A DNA stretch of 64,000 nt from BPGX01 sp035405785 (lineage in GTDB: Bacteria; Bacteroidota; Bacteroidia; B-17B0; Aurantibacillaceae), in NCBI GenBank assembly GCA_035405785.1, contig DAONJS010000010.1:1-64000 (forward strand). The letters are read 5' to 3'. The position numbers were made by a program, and so were the translations under genes. Shown here piece by piece: positions 25,351 through 33,723 of the stretch (position 1 is the stretch's first letter; every line of letters begins with the position of its first letter). Below the pieces are notes generated by a model. The model was not told the origin of the DNA. It made no database searches and saw only the letters and a list, made by a program, of their open reading frames with translations.

Positions 25351-28300
25351 TTATTTTTGAGAGTTTTTAATTGCAAGTTCTCTCCATAGTGCTTGCAGTA
25401 CTGGTACTACAAACATTGTCATCATTTGAATGACCATTCCGCCAAATGTTGGAATGGCAATAGGAATCATAATTTCAGCACCTTTTCCGGTAGATGTAAG
25501 CACTGGGAGTAAAGCAATAATTGCAATAGCGGCAGTCATTGCCGCAGGACGAACTCTTTTTTTCCCGGCTACTAATACTGCATTTCTTACTTCTTCAATT
25601 GTTTTAGGTTGTAAAGTTTCAAATGTTTGATGAATATATGTGCCCATTATTACACCATCATTGGTTGCTATTCCAAAAAGTGAAATAAAACCTATCCACA
25701 CTGCTACACTCAAATTGATAGGATGTATTTGAAATAAATCACGCATATTAACATCTGCTATTGAAAAATTTAAAAACCAAGGTTGTGCATATAACCATAT
25801 CAAAATAAATCCACCTGCAAATGCTACAAATACCCCAGAAAAATGAATAAATGAAGCAGTGATTGTTTTGAATTGAAAATATAACAATAAAAAAATTGCA
25901 ATTAATGATAATGGAATAATTATCAATAATTTTTTTGTCGCTCTCACTTGATGTTCAAAATTTCCTGAAAATTTAAATGATATACCTTGTGGCACTTTTA
26001 AATCACCAGATTGAATTTTTGAATCAATAAATCTTTGTGCTTCTTCTACAACATCAACTTCTGCATATCCTGGCTTTTTATCAAAAATCACATAAGCATT
26101 TAAAAATGTGTTTTCTCCACGAATCATTTGCGGTCCTTTTTTGTAAACAATTTCACATAATTCTTCTAATGGTACAAAAGCGTTAGTAGGTGTTGGAATT
26201 AAAACTTTTTTGAGTGCTTCGGGATTATCTCTGTAATCTCTTGCCAATCTTATCCTTACTGGAAATCTTTCTCTTCCTTCAACAGTAGTAGTGAGTTTTT
26301 GACCGCCAATTGCAGTATTGATAATAGTTTGAACATCTTCAATATTTAATCCATATCTGGCTATGGCATCTCTTTTGATTTTTATTTCAAGATATGGCGT
26401 ACCTACTATTCTTTCTGCAAATACAGATGCGGGTTCAACAGAAGGAACTTCTTTGAGAATATTTTCTAATTGAATACCAAACTTTTCAATGATTTCAAGT
26501 GATGGTCCATAGATTTTAATTCCCATAGGAGCACGCATACCTGTTTGAAGCATTACCAGTCGTGTTTCAATAGGTTGTAATTTGGGAGCAGAAGTCATTC
26601 CGGGAATATCTGTTGCATTGACAATTTCTTTCCAAATATCATCAGGTGATTTAATATGTGGTCTCCATTGTCTAAAATATTCACCATTTTCATCAGGTAT
26701 CAATAGTTCTTTTGAAATTATTCTAAATGAATCTTTTTGTGGATTAAAACTTTTTCCATTTTTCAAAATGAAATTTCCATTTTCATCTACTTTAAATCTC
26801 ATTCTTCTTCCATTTTCATCAAGAATGTATTCAGATTTATAGTTAATAATATTTTCAAACATTGATATAGGAGATGGATCTAATGCTGAATTTACTCTAC
26901 CCCATTTACCAACTACTTCATCTACTTCAGGAATTGATCTAACTCTTTTATCTAATAGTGCAATTGTTTCTAAATTTTCTTCAATGCCCGAATGAGGCAT
27001 AGTAGTTGGCATCAATAAAAACGAACCTTCATTTAATGACGGCATAAATTCTTTTCCTACACCAGGAAATGTATGTACAAGTTTTGACCATAATTTTGTT
27101 GTTCTGATGTTAATGTTCCAATTATCAAATATCTTTGGAAACCATCCAAATACTTTTTCTGCACCAAGCCATAATGTAAATCCCATAAATACTGTCATTA
27201 CAGGTATGATTAAAAATTTTGTTTTATTTTCTAAACACCATTTTAATATTTTCTCATAATAAATTATCATTAAACGAATAAATCCAAGAATGATAGTAAT
27301 TATACCAGCAACAAATAAAAAATTAATTAGAAATGATTGATGTGATCCAAGTGGTAGCCATTCTAATGTAAGGATATAAGTAACTAAAAATAAAGCAATA
27401 AAGTTATTTAAGTAGTTTGATAGATTTTTCAATTTATCTGAAAACTTAGTTGAGATAAGATTGTTGATTCCAATGAGGATTATGCAAAATGGAATGAAAG
27501 TTTTAAGTAGAATAATGAAAGTGATACCAATAAAAATTAGAACGATATTGAGTATGAATGAAATTTTTTTGCTTTGATGACGAAGCGAAAAAACATAATA
27601 AGATACAGTAGGTAGAGCAATCATTCCAGAAATATAAGATGCTGCCATTGCAAAAGTTTTAGTAAATGCAAGTGGGGTGAATAATTTACCTTCTGCGGAT
27701 TCTAATGCAAATACGGGTAAGAAACCTATGATAGTAGTTGCAATAGCCACTGTTACAGCGGATCTCACTTCTGATGTAGCAGTATATATTATATTTAATA
27801 ACTTTTTTTTGTCAATATTTTTATTTTCTGGTTTTTCAAGATGACGAATGATATTTTCTACATCAACCACTCCAAGATCTACCATTACTCCAATAGCAAT
27901 AGCAATACCAGAAAGCGATACGATATTAGCATCTATACCAAAAATTTTCATAGCAGAAAAAGTCATCAAAACACCAACGGGTAAGAAAAATGAAACTATT
28001 AAAGAGGCGTTTAGGTTCATCAAAAGCACGATGATTACAAGAATAGAAATTAAAGTTTCGTGAGTTAATGCACTTTCTAATGTACCGATAGTTTCCTTTA
28101 TCAAATTTGTTCTGTCATAAAATGGAACAATAGTAACTTTAGAAACAGTGCCATTTGGTAAGGTTTTTGAAGGTAAACTGGCAGATATTTCTGCAATTTT
28201 CTTTTTTACATTTTCAATTACTTCTAAAGGATTTGATTTAAATCTTGCTACTACAACGCCTCCTACTGCTTCTACACCATCTTTATCTAAACCGCCTATT

Positions 28301-29169
28301 CTTATTGCAGGACCAATATTTACTTTTGCAATATCTTTAATCCTAATAGGGATATTATCTTTCACATCTACTGTAATATTTTCAATATCTTCAAGAGTTT
28401 TAATATAACCTAAGCCACGAATGTAGTATTGCACTTTATTAATTTCAATAGTAGAAGCACCTACATCTAAATTATTTTTCATTACTGCATTAATGACTTT
28501 CATTAAATCAATACGATAGGTTTTAATAGCATATTGGTCAATATCAATTTGATATTCTTTTACAAAACCGCCAACAGTAGATACTTCCGATACACCTTGA
28601 ACTGAATTAAGAGCGTATCTGACATAAAAATCCTGAATGGTGCGAAGTTCGTGAGGGTCCCATCCACCTGTTGGTTTGCCAGTTTTAGGGTCTCTTCCTT
28701 CTAATGTATACCAAAAAATTTGTCCAAGTGCAGTTGCATCAGGTCCTAATGATGGCTGAACATCAGGTGGTAATGTGCCTGGTGGTAATGCATTTAATTT
28801 TTCCAGAATGCGAGAACGACTCCAATAAAAATCAATATCATCATCAAAAATAATGTAGATGAAAGACATTCCAAACATTGATGTGCTACGAATATCTTTA
28901 ACACCAGGTATTCCAATTAATGCAGATGTAAGAGGGTAGGTAATTTGATTTTCTACATCTTCGGGACTTCTGCCAGGCCATTCTGTTACAACAATTTGTT
29001 GATTATCTCCAATATCAGGAATAGCATCTACTGAAACTGGATGTCTGGGTAACCAATTGAATGACCAATGAAATGGAGAATTAATGATTCCACCTGCAAT
29101 GAAAATCATTAAGAGAATCATTGTAACTAAACGATTTTTCAAAAAGAATAGAATAATTTTATTGAGCAT
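25351..29169 (-). CDS. cusA: CusA/CzcA-type heavy-metal RND efflux pump
   Basis: A 1272-residue inner-membrane proton-driven pump of the HME-RND family. It shows the TM1 start MLNKIILFFLKNRLVTMILL, VDAIPDIGDNQQIVVTEWPG, QNQ-like ENQITYPLTSALIGIPGVKD, the TM4 motif GIAIAIGVMVDLGVVDVEN with the conserved Asp, and a C-terminal TM bundle (ISLFGIATNDGVIMGTYI, RPAAMTAAIAIIALLPVL). It is ~220 residues longer than E. coli CusA because of extra hydrophobic helices (about 535-640) and a charged insert (about 765-840, DENGRRMRFKVDENGNF). Similar long forms are usual in Bacteroidota. Head of the cusACB operon. Confidence 0.95.
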   Translation of the reverse strand: MLNKIILFFLKNRLVTMILLMIFIAGGIINSPFHWSFNWLPRHPVSVDAIPDIGDNQQIVVTEWPGRSPEDVENQITYPLTSALIGIPGVKDIRSTSMFGMSFIYIIFDDDIDFYWSRSRILEKLNALPPGTLPPDVQPSLGPDATALGQIFWYTLEGRDPKTGKPTGGWDPHELRTIQDFYVRYALNSVQGVSEVSTVGGFVKEYQIDIDQYAIKTYRIDLMKVINAVMKNNLDVGASTIEINKVQYYIRGLGYIKTLEDIENITVDVKDNIPIRIKDIAKVNIGPAIRIGGLDKDGVEAVGGVVVARFKSNPLEVIENVKKKIAEISASLPSKTLPNGTVSKVTIVPFYDRTNLIKETIGTLESALTHETLISILVIIVLLMNLNASLIVSFFLPVGVLMTFSAMKIFGIDANIVSLSGIAIAIGVMVDLGVVDVENIIRHLEKPENKNIDKKKLLNIIYTATSEVRSAVTVAIATTIIGFLPVFALESAEGKLFTPLAFTKTFAMAASYISGMIALPTVSYYVFSLRHQSKKISFILNIVLIFIGITFIILLKTFIPFCIILIGINNLISTKFSDKLKNLSNYLNNFIALFLVTYILTLEWLPLGSHQSFLINFLFVAGIITIILGFIRLMIIYYEKILKWCLENKTKFLIIPVMTVFMGFTLWLGAEKVFGWFPKIFDNWNINIRTTKLWSKLVHTFPGVGKEFMPSLNEGSFLLMPTTMPHSGIEENLETIALLDKRVRSIPEVDEVVGKWGRVNSALDPSPISMFENIINYKSEYILDENGRRMRFKVDENGNFILKNGKSFNPQKDSFRIISKELLIPDENGEYFRQWRPHIKSPDDIWKEIVNATDIPGMTSAPKLQPIETRLVMLQTGMRAPMGIKIYGPSLEIIEKFGIQLENILKEVPSVEPASVFAERIVGTPYLEIKIKRDAIARYGLNIEDVQTIINTAIGGQKLTTTVEGRERFPVRIRLARDYRDNPEALKKVLIPTPTNAFVPLEELCEIVYKKGPQMIRGENTFLNAYVIFDKKPGYAEVDVVEEAQRFIDSKIQSGDLKVPQGISFKFSGNFEHQVRATKKLLIIIPLSLIAIFLLLYFQFKTITASFIHFSGVFVAFAGGFILIWLYAQPWFLNFSIADVNMRDLFQIHPINLSVAVWIGFISLFGIATNDGVIMGTYIHQTFETLQPKTIEEVRNAVLVAGKKRVRPAAMTAAIAIIALLPVLTSTGKGAEIMIPIAIPTFGGMVIQMMTMFVVPVLQALWRELAIKNSQK

Positions 29170-29218
29170 AAGGTTTTAAGGTTTTTTGTAGAATCTCAAA
29201 ATAAATCTTTATTTATAC

Positions 29219-29226
29219 CAAAGATA
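29219..29226 (-). promoter_or_regulatory. promoter box of cusACB
   Basis: The minus strand reads TATCTTTG (TAnnTTTG), 49 bases before the cusA ATG. Confidence 0.5.
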
Positions 29227-29256
29227 TTTTAATTTTAGAAAAAAATTCCGCTTTAT

Positions 29257-29376
29257 TGCTTTTAGTCAGCAAAGCCATTGGAAGCTTGCGTTGGGGTCTC
29301 CCATTCCAAGCGAAGCGAAGGAATGGGGGCAAGTTCCAATGGCGGTCTGCCGAAGGCAGATTGCCTTCTAAAAGCA
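29257..29376. repeat. nested inverted-repeat element
   Basis: Four stems in a 120-bp element: outer TGCTTTTAG 29257-29265 with CTAAAAGCA 29368-29376; 29274-29289 (GCCATTGGAAGCTTGC) with 29329-29343 (GCAAGTTCCAATGGC, one bulge); inner CCCATTCC 29300-29307 with GGAATGGG 29320-29327 around an AAGCGAAGCGAA loop; and TCTGCC 29346-29351 with GGCAGA 29355-29360. GC content is higher than the surroundings. It lies in the gene-free stretch 29170-29522 and abuts the perfect hairpin at 29379-29417. Confidence 0.75.
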
Positions 29377-29378
29377 GA

Positions 29379-29417
29379 TTTTTCTCTTACTTTTTTCTAA
29401 AAAAAGTAAGAGAAAAA
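29379..29417. terminator. 18-bp perfect hairpin, possible bidirectional terminator
   Basis: 29379-29396 (TTTTTCTCTTACTTTTTT) pairs perfectly with 29400-29417 around the loop CTA. The T and A runs at both ends could terminate transcription in either direction. A similar hairpin (4871-4910) borders the element near 5 kb, so it may belong to the repeat itself. Confidence 0.55.
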
Positions 29418-29522
29418 TAATTATTATTGATAAACAATTTTCGGAAATTAGATTTGTTTTAGTATATTTATGAAAAATTTGTTCTTTCATTGCAGATGGA
29501 AATCAATAATTAGAATTAAAAA

Positions 29523-29849
29523 TTATTTTTTATTTGGGTTTTGTTCATCATGTTGATGTTTAATTTTATCAAATGGTATAAGATCCATACCGCATTCATT
29601 GCATTGTCCAGATGTATTGCTTTCTCCTTTTTCACACCACATGGGGCATACATAAGCCATGTGTGAATGTTCTCCTTTTTCCCATAACGGACATTCTTCT
29701 ATTTCATAAGTTGTTGAATCATTTTTTGAAATAATTGTATCCTGAACAGAAGAATTGTTTTCATTGGAATTTGATGAGTTTTGACAACTCATTAAAGAAC
29801 ATACAATGATTGTGTTGATAGTTTGAATGATGAATTTTGTTGATTTCAT
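29523..29849 (-). CDS. heavy-metal-binding lipoprotein
   Basis: A 108-residue lipoprotein. The signal sequence (MKSTKFIIQTINTIIVCSLM) ends in a lipobox at LMSC, so the mature protein is membrane-anchored at Cys. After a Ser/Asn linker come EECPLWEKGEHSHMAYVCPM, WCEKGESNTSGQCNECGMDL and a His-rich end (KHQHDEQNPNKK). The CPM...CxxCGMDLIP pattern is the same metal-binding module as at the CusB N-terminus, so it probably delivers or buffers Cu/Ag in the periplasm. The start at 29849 is chosen because it begins the lipoprotein signal. Upstream in-frame codons add only hydrophobic residues. Confidence 0.75.
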   Translation of the reverse strand: MKSTKFIIQTINTIIVCSLMSCQNSSNSNENNSSVQDTIISKNDSTTYEIEECPLWEKGEHSHMAYVCPMWCEKGESNTSGQCNECGMDLIPFDKIKHQHDEQNPNKK

Positions 29850-30017
29850 AGGTTTGATTTTTTTAATTATTAAATTTATTAAATGTGTCACAAGGACACT
29901 GAGAATTATCACATTTATTACGACATTAGTCGTTTTTTGTCTATAAATTTATTTGGAAAAATAAATGCCTGATAAGCTCTTTTAGAGATTATCAATAAAT
30001 TAAAAATACTATTTTGG

Positions 30018-30485
30018 CTATAGTGTGAAGGACTGAATAAATATCCTGATATCAGGAACTTTAGGAGGGGGTAAATTGAAATTATCAACTAAAATTGTAG
30101 AACTTTTTAAATCCTGAAATACAAATAATGAATAAACCAAATGGAAAAGTGTAATAATTTTTTTATTATCAACTTTAATCTGATGAGAAATTAATTTGGG
30201 TAATTTATTAATGGAAAATGAGGTTTCTTTTACTTTTTCACAAGAACAGGGGGTATTTTTTTGATGATCAGATTTTTTAGCACAACATGGTTTTGTATGT
30301 TTTTTACTTTTACTTAAATGGTGATTAGATTTAATTGAGATAACAGAACATTTTTCAGAACCACACAAACAAATAAATTGCAAAATAGAATTGTTAATAA
30401 ATACAGACAATAAAAGTATAGCAACAAAATTTGATACTTTGTATTTCACTTGACGGATGGCAACTATATCAATAATATTAAACAT
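30018..30485 (-). CDS. Cys/His-rich small exported or membrane protein of the metal island
   Basis: A 155-residue protein, poorly characterised. A hydrophobic segment (VSNFVAILLLSVFINNSILQ) near the N-terminus is followed by FICLCGSEKCSV, a His/Lys/Cys block (NHHLSKSKKHTKPCCAKK, NTPCSCEKV), a second hydrophobic stretch (IITLFHLVYSLFVFQDL) and a PPPKVPDIRIF end. The CC and PPP motifs recall the small Bacteroidota 'HYC_CC_PP' proteins found near metal-efflux genes, but this is a loose resemblance. Start uncertain: ATG at 30485 or GTG at 30449. A longer reading from 30533 would begin inside the MITE repeat arm. Confidence 0.6.
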   Translation of the reverse strand: MFNIIDIVAIRQVKYKVSNFVAILLLSVFINNSILQFICLCGSEKCSVISIKSNHHLSKSKKHTKPCCAKKSDHQKNTPCSCEKVKETSFSINKLPKLISHQIKVDNKKIITLFHLVYSLFVFQDLKSSTILVDNFNLPPPKVPDIRIFIQSFTL

Positions 30486-30521
30486 TAAATAAAAAATACA
30501 TATTGATTGCGGCAAGTATAA

Positions 30522-30723
30522 GAAATTTTTCACTATTGTCCAAAATGTTTTTGAATAAAAATTTAAGCAATTGAATTTCAGTAATTTAAAATTTTAAAAT
30601 CGCCACTTTAAAAACATACTCCCCTTTACTTTTTTCAACATCTTATTACTAATGCTAACCTTAACTGTCCTGCGTCTCCTCGTTTCGCTCTAAAAAATAT
30701 TTTGGACAACAGTGGAAATTTTT
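30522..30723. mobile_element. MITE-like element with target-site duplication
   Basis: The core element is 30531-30714 (184 bp). Its 22-bp terminal inverted repeats (30531-30552, beginning CACTATTGTCCAAAAT; 30693-30714, ending ATTTTGGACAACAGTG) match at 20 of 22 positions. It is flanked immediately by the perfect 9-bp direct repeat GAAATTTTT (30522-30530 and 30715-30723), the mark of transposition. There is no transposase frame, so it must have moved in trans. It lies between a metal-island gene and pdhA, near both promoters. Confidence 0.85.
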
Positions 30724-30742
30724 TAATAAGTTTTAAACTTAA

Positions 30743-30788
30743 ATTTATTATTAACTTACCCTTTGATTTATTATTAACTTACCCTTTT
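30743..30788. repeat. 23-bp tandem duplication upstream of pdhA
   Basis: Two adjacent copies of a 23-base unit (ATTTATTATTAACTTACCCT followed by TTG or TTT) at 30743-30765 and 30766-30788. They differ only at the last base and end 22 bases before the pdhA -7 box. A paired regulator site or replication slippage are both possible. Confidence 0.8.
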
Positions 30789-30809
30789 TAATTTCTGAAA
30801 ATTTATGCT

Positions 30810-30817
30810 TACTTTTG
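30810..30817 (+). promoter_or_regulatory. promoter box of pdhA
   Basis: TACTTTTG matches TAnnTTTG, 19 bases before the ATG at 30837. Confidence 0.6.
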
Positions 30818-30836
30818 TAGCCATAAATTTATTACA

Positions 30837-31877
30837 ATGGGAAAAGTTGAAACAAAAAAATCTTCACCAAAAAATAATGCAAAGGTGGCAAATAACTTTT
30901 CAAAAGAGCAATATTATCAATGGTTAGAACAAATGTTGCTAATGCGAAGATTTGAAGAGAAAACAGGGCAATTGTATGTTCAGCAAAAAATCAGAGGTTT
31001 TTGTCATTTGTATATCGGGCAGGAAGCAGTAGCCGCAGGTATAGTAAGTGCCACCAAAAAAGACGATAAACATATTACAGCATACAGAGATCACGCTTAT
31101 CCTATTGCTTTGGGGTTGCATCCAAAATATGTTATGGCTGAAATGTTTGCTAAATCTACTGGTTGTTCAAGAGGCAAAGGTGGATCTATGCACATGTTTA
31201 GTAAAGAACATAATTTCTTTGGAGGACACGGAATTGTTGGAGGACAAATACCACTTGGAGCGGGTATTGCTTTTGCAGAAAAATATAATGGCACATCAAA
31301 TGTTTGTATTACAGCAATGGGTGATGGTGCAGTAAGACAGGGAGCGTTTCATGAGGCACTTAATATGGCCATGACGTGGAAATTACCCGTTGTTTTTATC
31401 ATTGAAAATAACTTGTATGCAATGGGCACGTCTGTAGCAAGAACAAGTAATGTAACAGATTTATATAAACTCGGATGTGCTTATGATATGCCATCTTATC
31501 AGGTAGATGGATTGAGTGTAGAAGATGTGCATAATGCTGTGTATGAAGCCGCAGAAAGAGCAAGAAGAGGCGAAGGACCAACACTTCTGGAAGTGAGAAC
31601 GTATCGTTACAGAGGTCATAGTATGAGTGATCCACAGACATACAGAACAAAAGAAGAAGTGGAAGAATATAAAAAGAATGATTGTATAGAACGAGTGATT
31701 AAAACAATGAAAAATAATGGTTGGATTACAGATGCAGATATTGAAAAATTAGAAGAAAAAGTTAAAGCAATTGTTGATGAAAGTGTTCAGTTTGCCGAAG
31801 AAAGTCCATATCCAGAACCACATGAATTATACGAAGATGTATATGTTCAAAAAGATTATCCATTTATTAAAGATTAA
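30837..31877 (+). CDS. pdhA: pyruvate dehydrogenase E1 component, alpha subunit
   Basis: A 346-residue thiamine-diphosphate enzyme subunit that, with E1-beta, decarboxylates pyruvate and passes acetyl to E2. Residues 1-24 are a Lys/Asn/Ser extension. The core has MLLMRRFEEKTGQLYVQQKI, GFCHLYIGQEAVAAG, TAYRDHAYPIALG, GGSMHMFSKEHNFFGGHGIV, the TPP motif GDGAVRQGAFHEALNMAMTW ... ENN and the phosphoserine-loop region YRYRGHSMSDPQTYR. pdhB is not adjacent. E2 follows after a 219-bp gap with a gene relic. Confidence 0.95.
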   Translation: MGKVETKKSSPKNNAKVANNFSKEQYYQWLEQMLLMRRFEEKTGQLYVQQKIRGFCHLYIGQEAVAAGIVSATKKDDKHITAYRDHAYPIALGLHPKYVMAEMFAKSTGCSRGKGGSMHMFSKEHNFFGGHGIVGGQIPLGAGIAFAEKYNGTSNVCITAMGDGAVRQGAFHEALNMAMTWKLPVVFIIENNLYAMGTSVARTSNVTDLYKLGCAYDMPSYQVDGLSVEDVHNAVYEAAERARRGEGPTLLEVRTYRYRGHSMSDPQTYRTKEEVEEYKKNDCIERVIKTMKNNGWITDADIEKLEEKVKAIVDESVQFAEESPYPEPHELYEDVYVQKDYPFIKD

Positions 31878-31878
31878 A

Positions 31879-32013
31879 ATGAGATTAGACGAAAAAACTC
31901 GTATGGCTATTAAAAATTCAGTTTTATCATTAGATTCAAATGCTAAAGTTTTTTTGTTTGGTTCAAGAACTGATTCTATAAAATTTATTTCTAATCAAGT
32001 TATACCTTTATAA
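31879..32013 (+). pseudogene. truncated MNT-type nucleotidyltransferase fragment
   Basis: This begins 1 bp after the pdhA stop and encodes 44 residues (MRLDEKTRMAIKNSVLSLDS, AKVFLFGSRTDSIKF). That is the opening of minimal nucleotidyltransferase (MntA/KNTase-fold) proteins up to the LFGSR motif, but the catalytic GxDIDL segment is missing and the frame soon stops. The next frame stays open to about 32090 (NKRSDKIFSTHQIIIDYYNN), which hints at a frameshift or deletion. MNT proteins usually pair with a HEPN toxin, but no partner is present. Probably a decayed remnant between pdhA and the E2 gene. Confidence 0.6.
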
Positions 32014-32096
32014 TAAACGCAGCGATAAAATTTTTTCAACACATCAAATTATAATTGATTATTATAATAACTTAAAAAATAAAACTAAATAAACCT

Positions 32097-33695
32097 ATGG
32101 CACAAGTAGTAAAAATGCCCAAGTTAAGTGATACAATGACTGAGGGCGTAATAGTAAAATGGCACAAAAAAGTAGGAGATAAAGTAAAAAGCGGAGATAT
32201 ATTGGCTGAAATTGAAACAGATAAAGCCACCATGGAATTTGAATCTTTTTATGATGGTGTATTGTTACATATTGGAGTAGAAGAAAAAAAATCTGTGCCA
32301 GTTGATGCCGTAATTGCTATTATTGGTAAAGAAGGTGAAGATATAAAATCTTTACTTGCTAATACAAATGGGCAAACTACTCAACCAGCAAGCAATACAC
32401 AAACATCTGATACAAATGTAAGTCAAACTAAAACGGCTACTATACCTTCTACTGTTCATATTGTAAAAATGCCTAAGTTGAGTGATACAATGACAGAAGG
32501 TGTGGTAGTAAAGTGGAATAAAAAAGTAGGAGATAAAGTAAAAAGCGGAGATATATTAGCAGAGATTGAAACAGACAAAGCCACTATGGAATTTGAATCT
32601 TTTTATGATGGCGTTTTATTGCATATTGGTGTGCAAGAAAAACAATCTGCACCAGTAGATGCTTTATTGGCTATTATTGGAAAAGGTGATGAAAATGTCA
32701 ATGAAATTTTAGAAGCATTGAAAGGTGGAGTAAATACAAGTGCCACTTCATCAAAAGAAGCAACCACAAATACCAACAAAACAGAAGCATCATCAGTAAA
32801 TCAAAAAGTTAGTGCGACAACAGATGCATCAGGAAGAATTAAAGCATCGCCATTAGCAAAAAGATTAGCAAAAGAAAAAGGGATAGATTTATCGCAGGTA
32901 AAAGGAACAGGAGAAAATGGCAGAATTACAAAAAGAGATATTGAAAACTTTAAACCATCCTCAACACCATCTACATCAGCAAGTATAGCAACCTCTGCAT
33001 TTGCCGACTTCAAAGAATCATACAGAGATGAGGATTTAACGCAAATGAGAAAAACGATTGCTCGTAGATTAACAGAAAGTAAAAATTCAGCACCACATTA
33101 TTACTTGACCATTGATGTAGATATGGAAAATGCTATTGCATTCAGAACAATGGCTAATCAGGCACAAGATGTAAAAATTTCATTTAATGATATTGTTGTG
33201 AAAGCTGTTGCTTTGTCATTGAGAAAACATCCAAAAGTAAATAGTAGTTGGTTGGGCGACAGAATCAGATATTATGACCATATTCACATTGGTGTAGCTG
33301 TTGCTATAGAAGACGGATTAATTGTGCCTGTGGTTCGTTTTGCAGATAAAAAATCTTTAGTGCAAATTTCTTTGGAAAGTAAAGAACTTGCTACAAAGGC
33401 AAAAGAAAGAAAATTGCAACCTAAAGATTGGGAAGGCAATACTTTCACAGTTTCTAATTTAGGAATGTTTGGTATATCACAATTTACATCTATTATCAAT
33501 AGTCCAGAATCTTGTATTTTATCAGTAGGTGCTATTAGAAATGTTCCTGTGGTTAAAAATAATCAGGTAGTGCCAGGTAATGTAATGACTTTAACAATGG
33601 CTTGCGACCATAGAACTGTGGATGGAGCAACTGGTGCCGCATTTTTACAAACTTTGAAAAACTATCTTGAAAATCCTATTGGAATGTTGTTGTAA
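32097..33695 (+). CDS. pdhC: pyruvate dehydrogenase E2 (dihydrolipoamide acetyltransferase)
   Basis: A 532-residue E2 core that transfers acetyl from lipoate to CoA. Two near-identical N-terminal lipoyl domains (about 3-75 and 122-195) each carry the lipoylated Lys in EIETDKATMEFESFYDG. Ala/Thr/Ser-rich linkers separate them from the peripheral subunit-binding domain IKASPLAKRLAKEKGIDLSQ (about 250-285) and the C-terminal acyltransferase domain with ACDHRTVDGATGAAFLQT (catalytic His/Asp motif) and PIGMLL at the end. The two lipoyl-domain DNA segments form an internal direct repeat about 360 bp apart. Same operon direction as pdhA. E3 is not in view. Confidence 0.95.
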   Translation: MAQVVKMPKLSDTMTEGVIVKWHKKVGDKVKSGDILAEIETDKATMEFESFYDGVLLHIGVEEKKSVPVDAVIAIIGKEGEDIKSLLANTNGQTTQPASNTQTSDTNVSQTKTATIPSTVHIVKMPKLSDTMTEGVVVKWNKKVGDKVKSGDILAEIETDKATMEFESFYDGVLLHIGVQEKQSAPVDALLAIIGKGDENVNEILEALKGGVNTSATSSKEATTNTNKTEASSVNQKVSATTDASGRIKASPLAKRLAKEKGIDLSQVKGTGENGRITKRDIENFKPSSTPSTSASIATSAFADFKESYRDEDLTQMRKTIARRLTESKNSAPHYYLTIDVDMENAIAFRTMANQAQDVKISFNDIVVKAVALSLRKHPKVNSSWLGDRIRYYDHIHIGVAVAIEDGLIVPVVRFADKKSLVQISLESKELATKAKERKLQPKDWEGNTFTVSNLGMFGISQFTSIINSPESCILSVGAIRNVPVVKNNQVVPGNVMTLTMACDHRTVDGATGAAFLQTLKNYLENPIGMLL

Positions 33696-33723
33696 AGATT
33701 GGATGATTTTTTGAATAAGTAAA

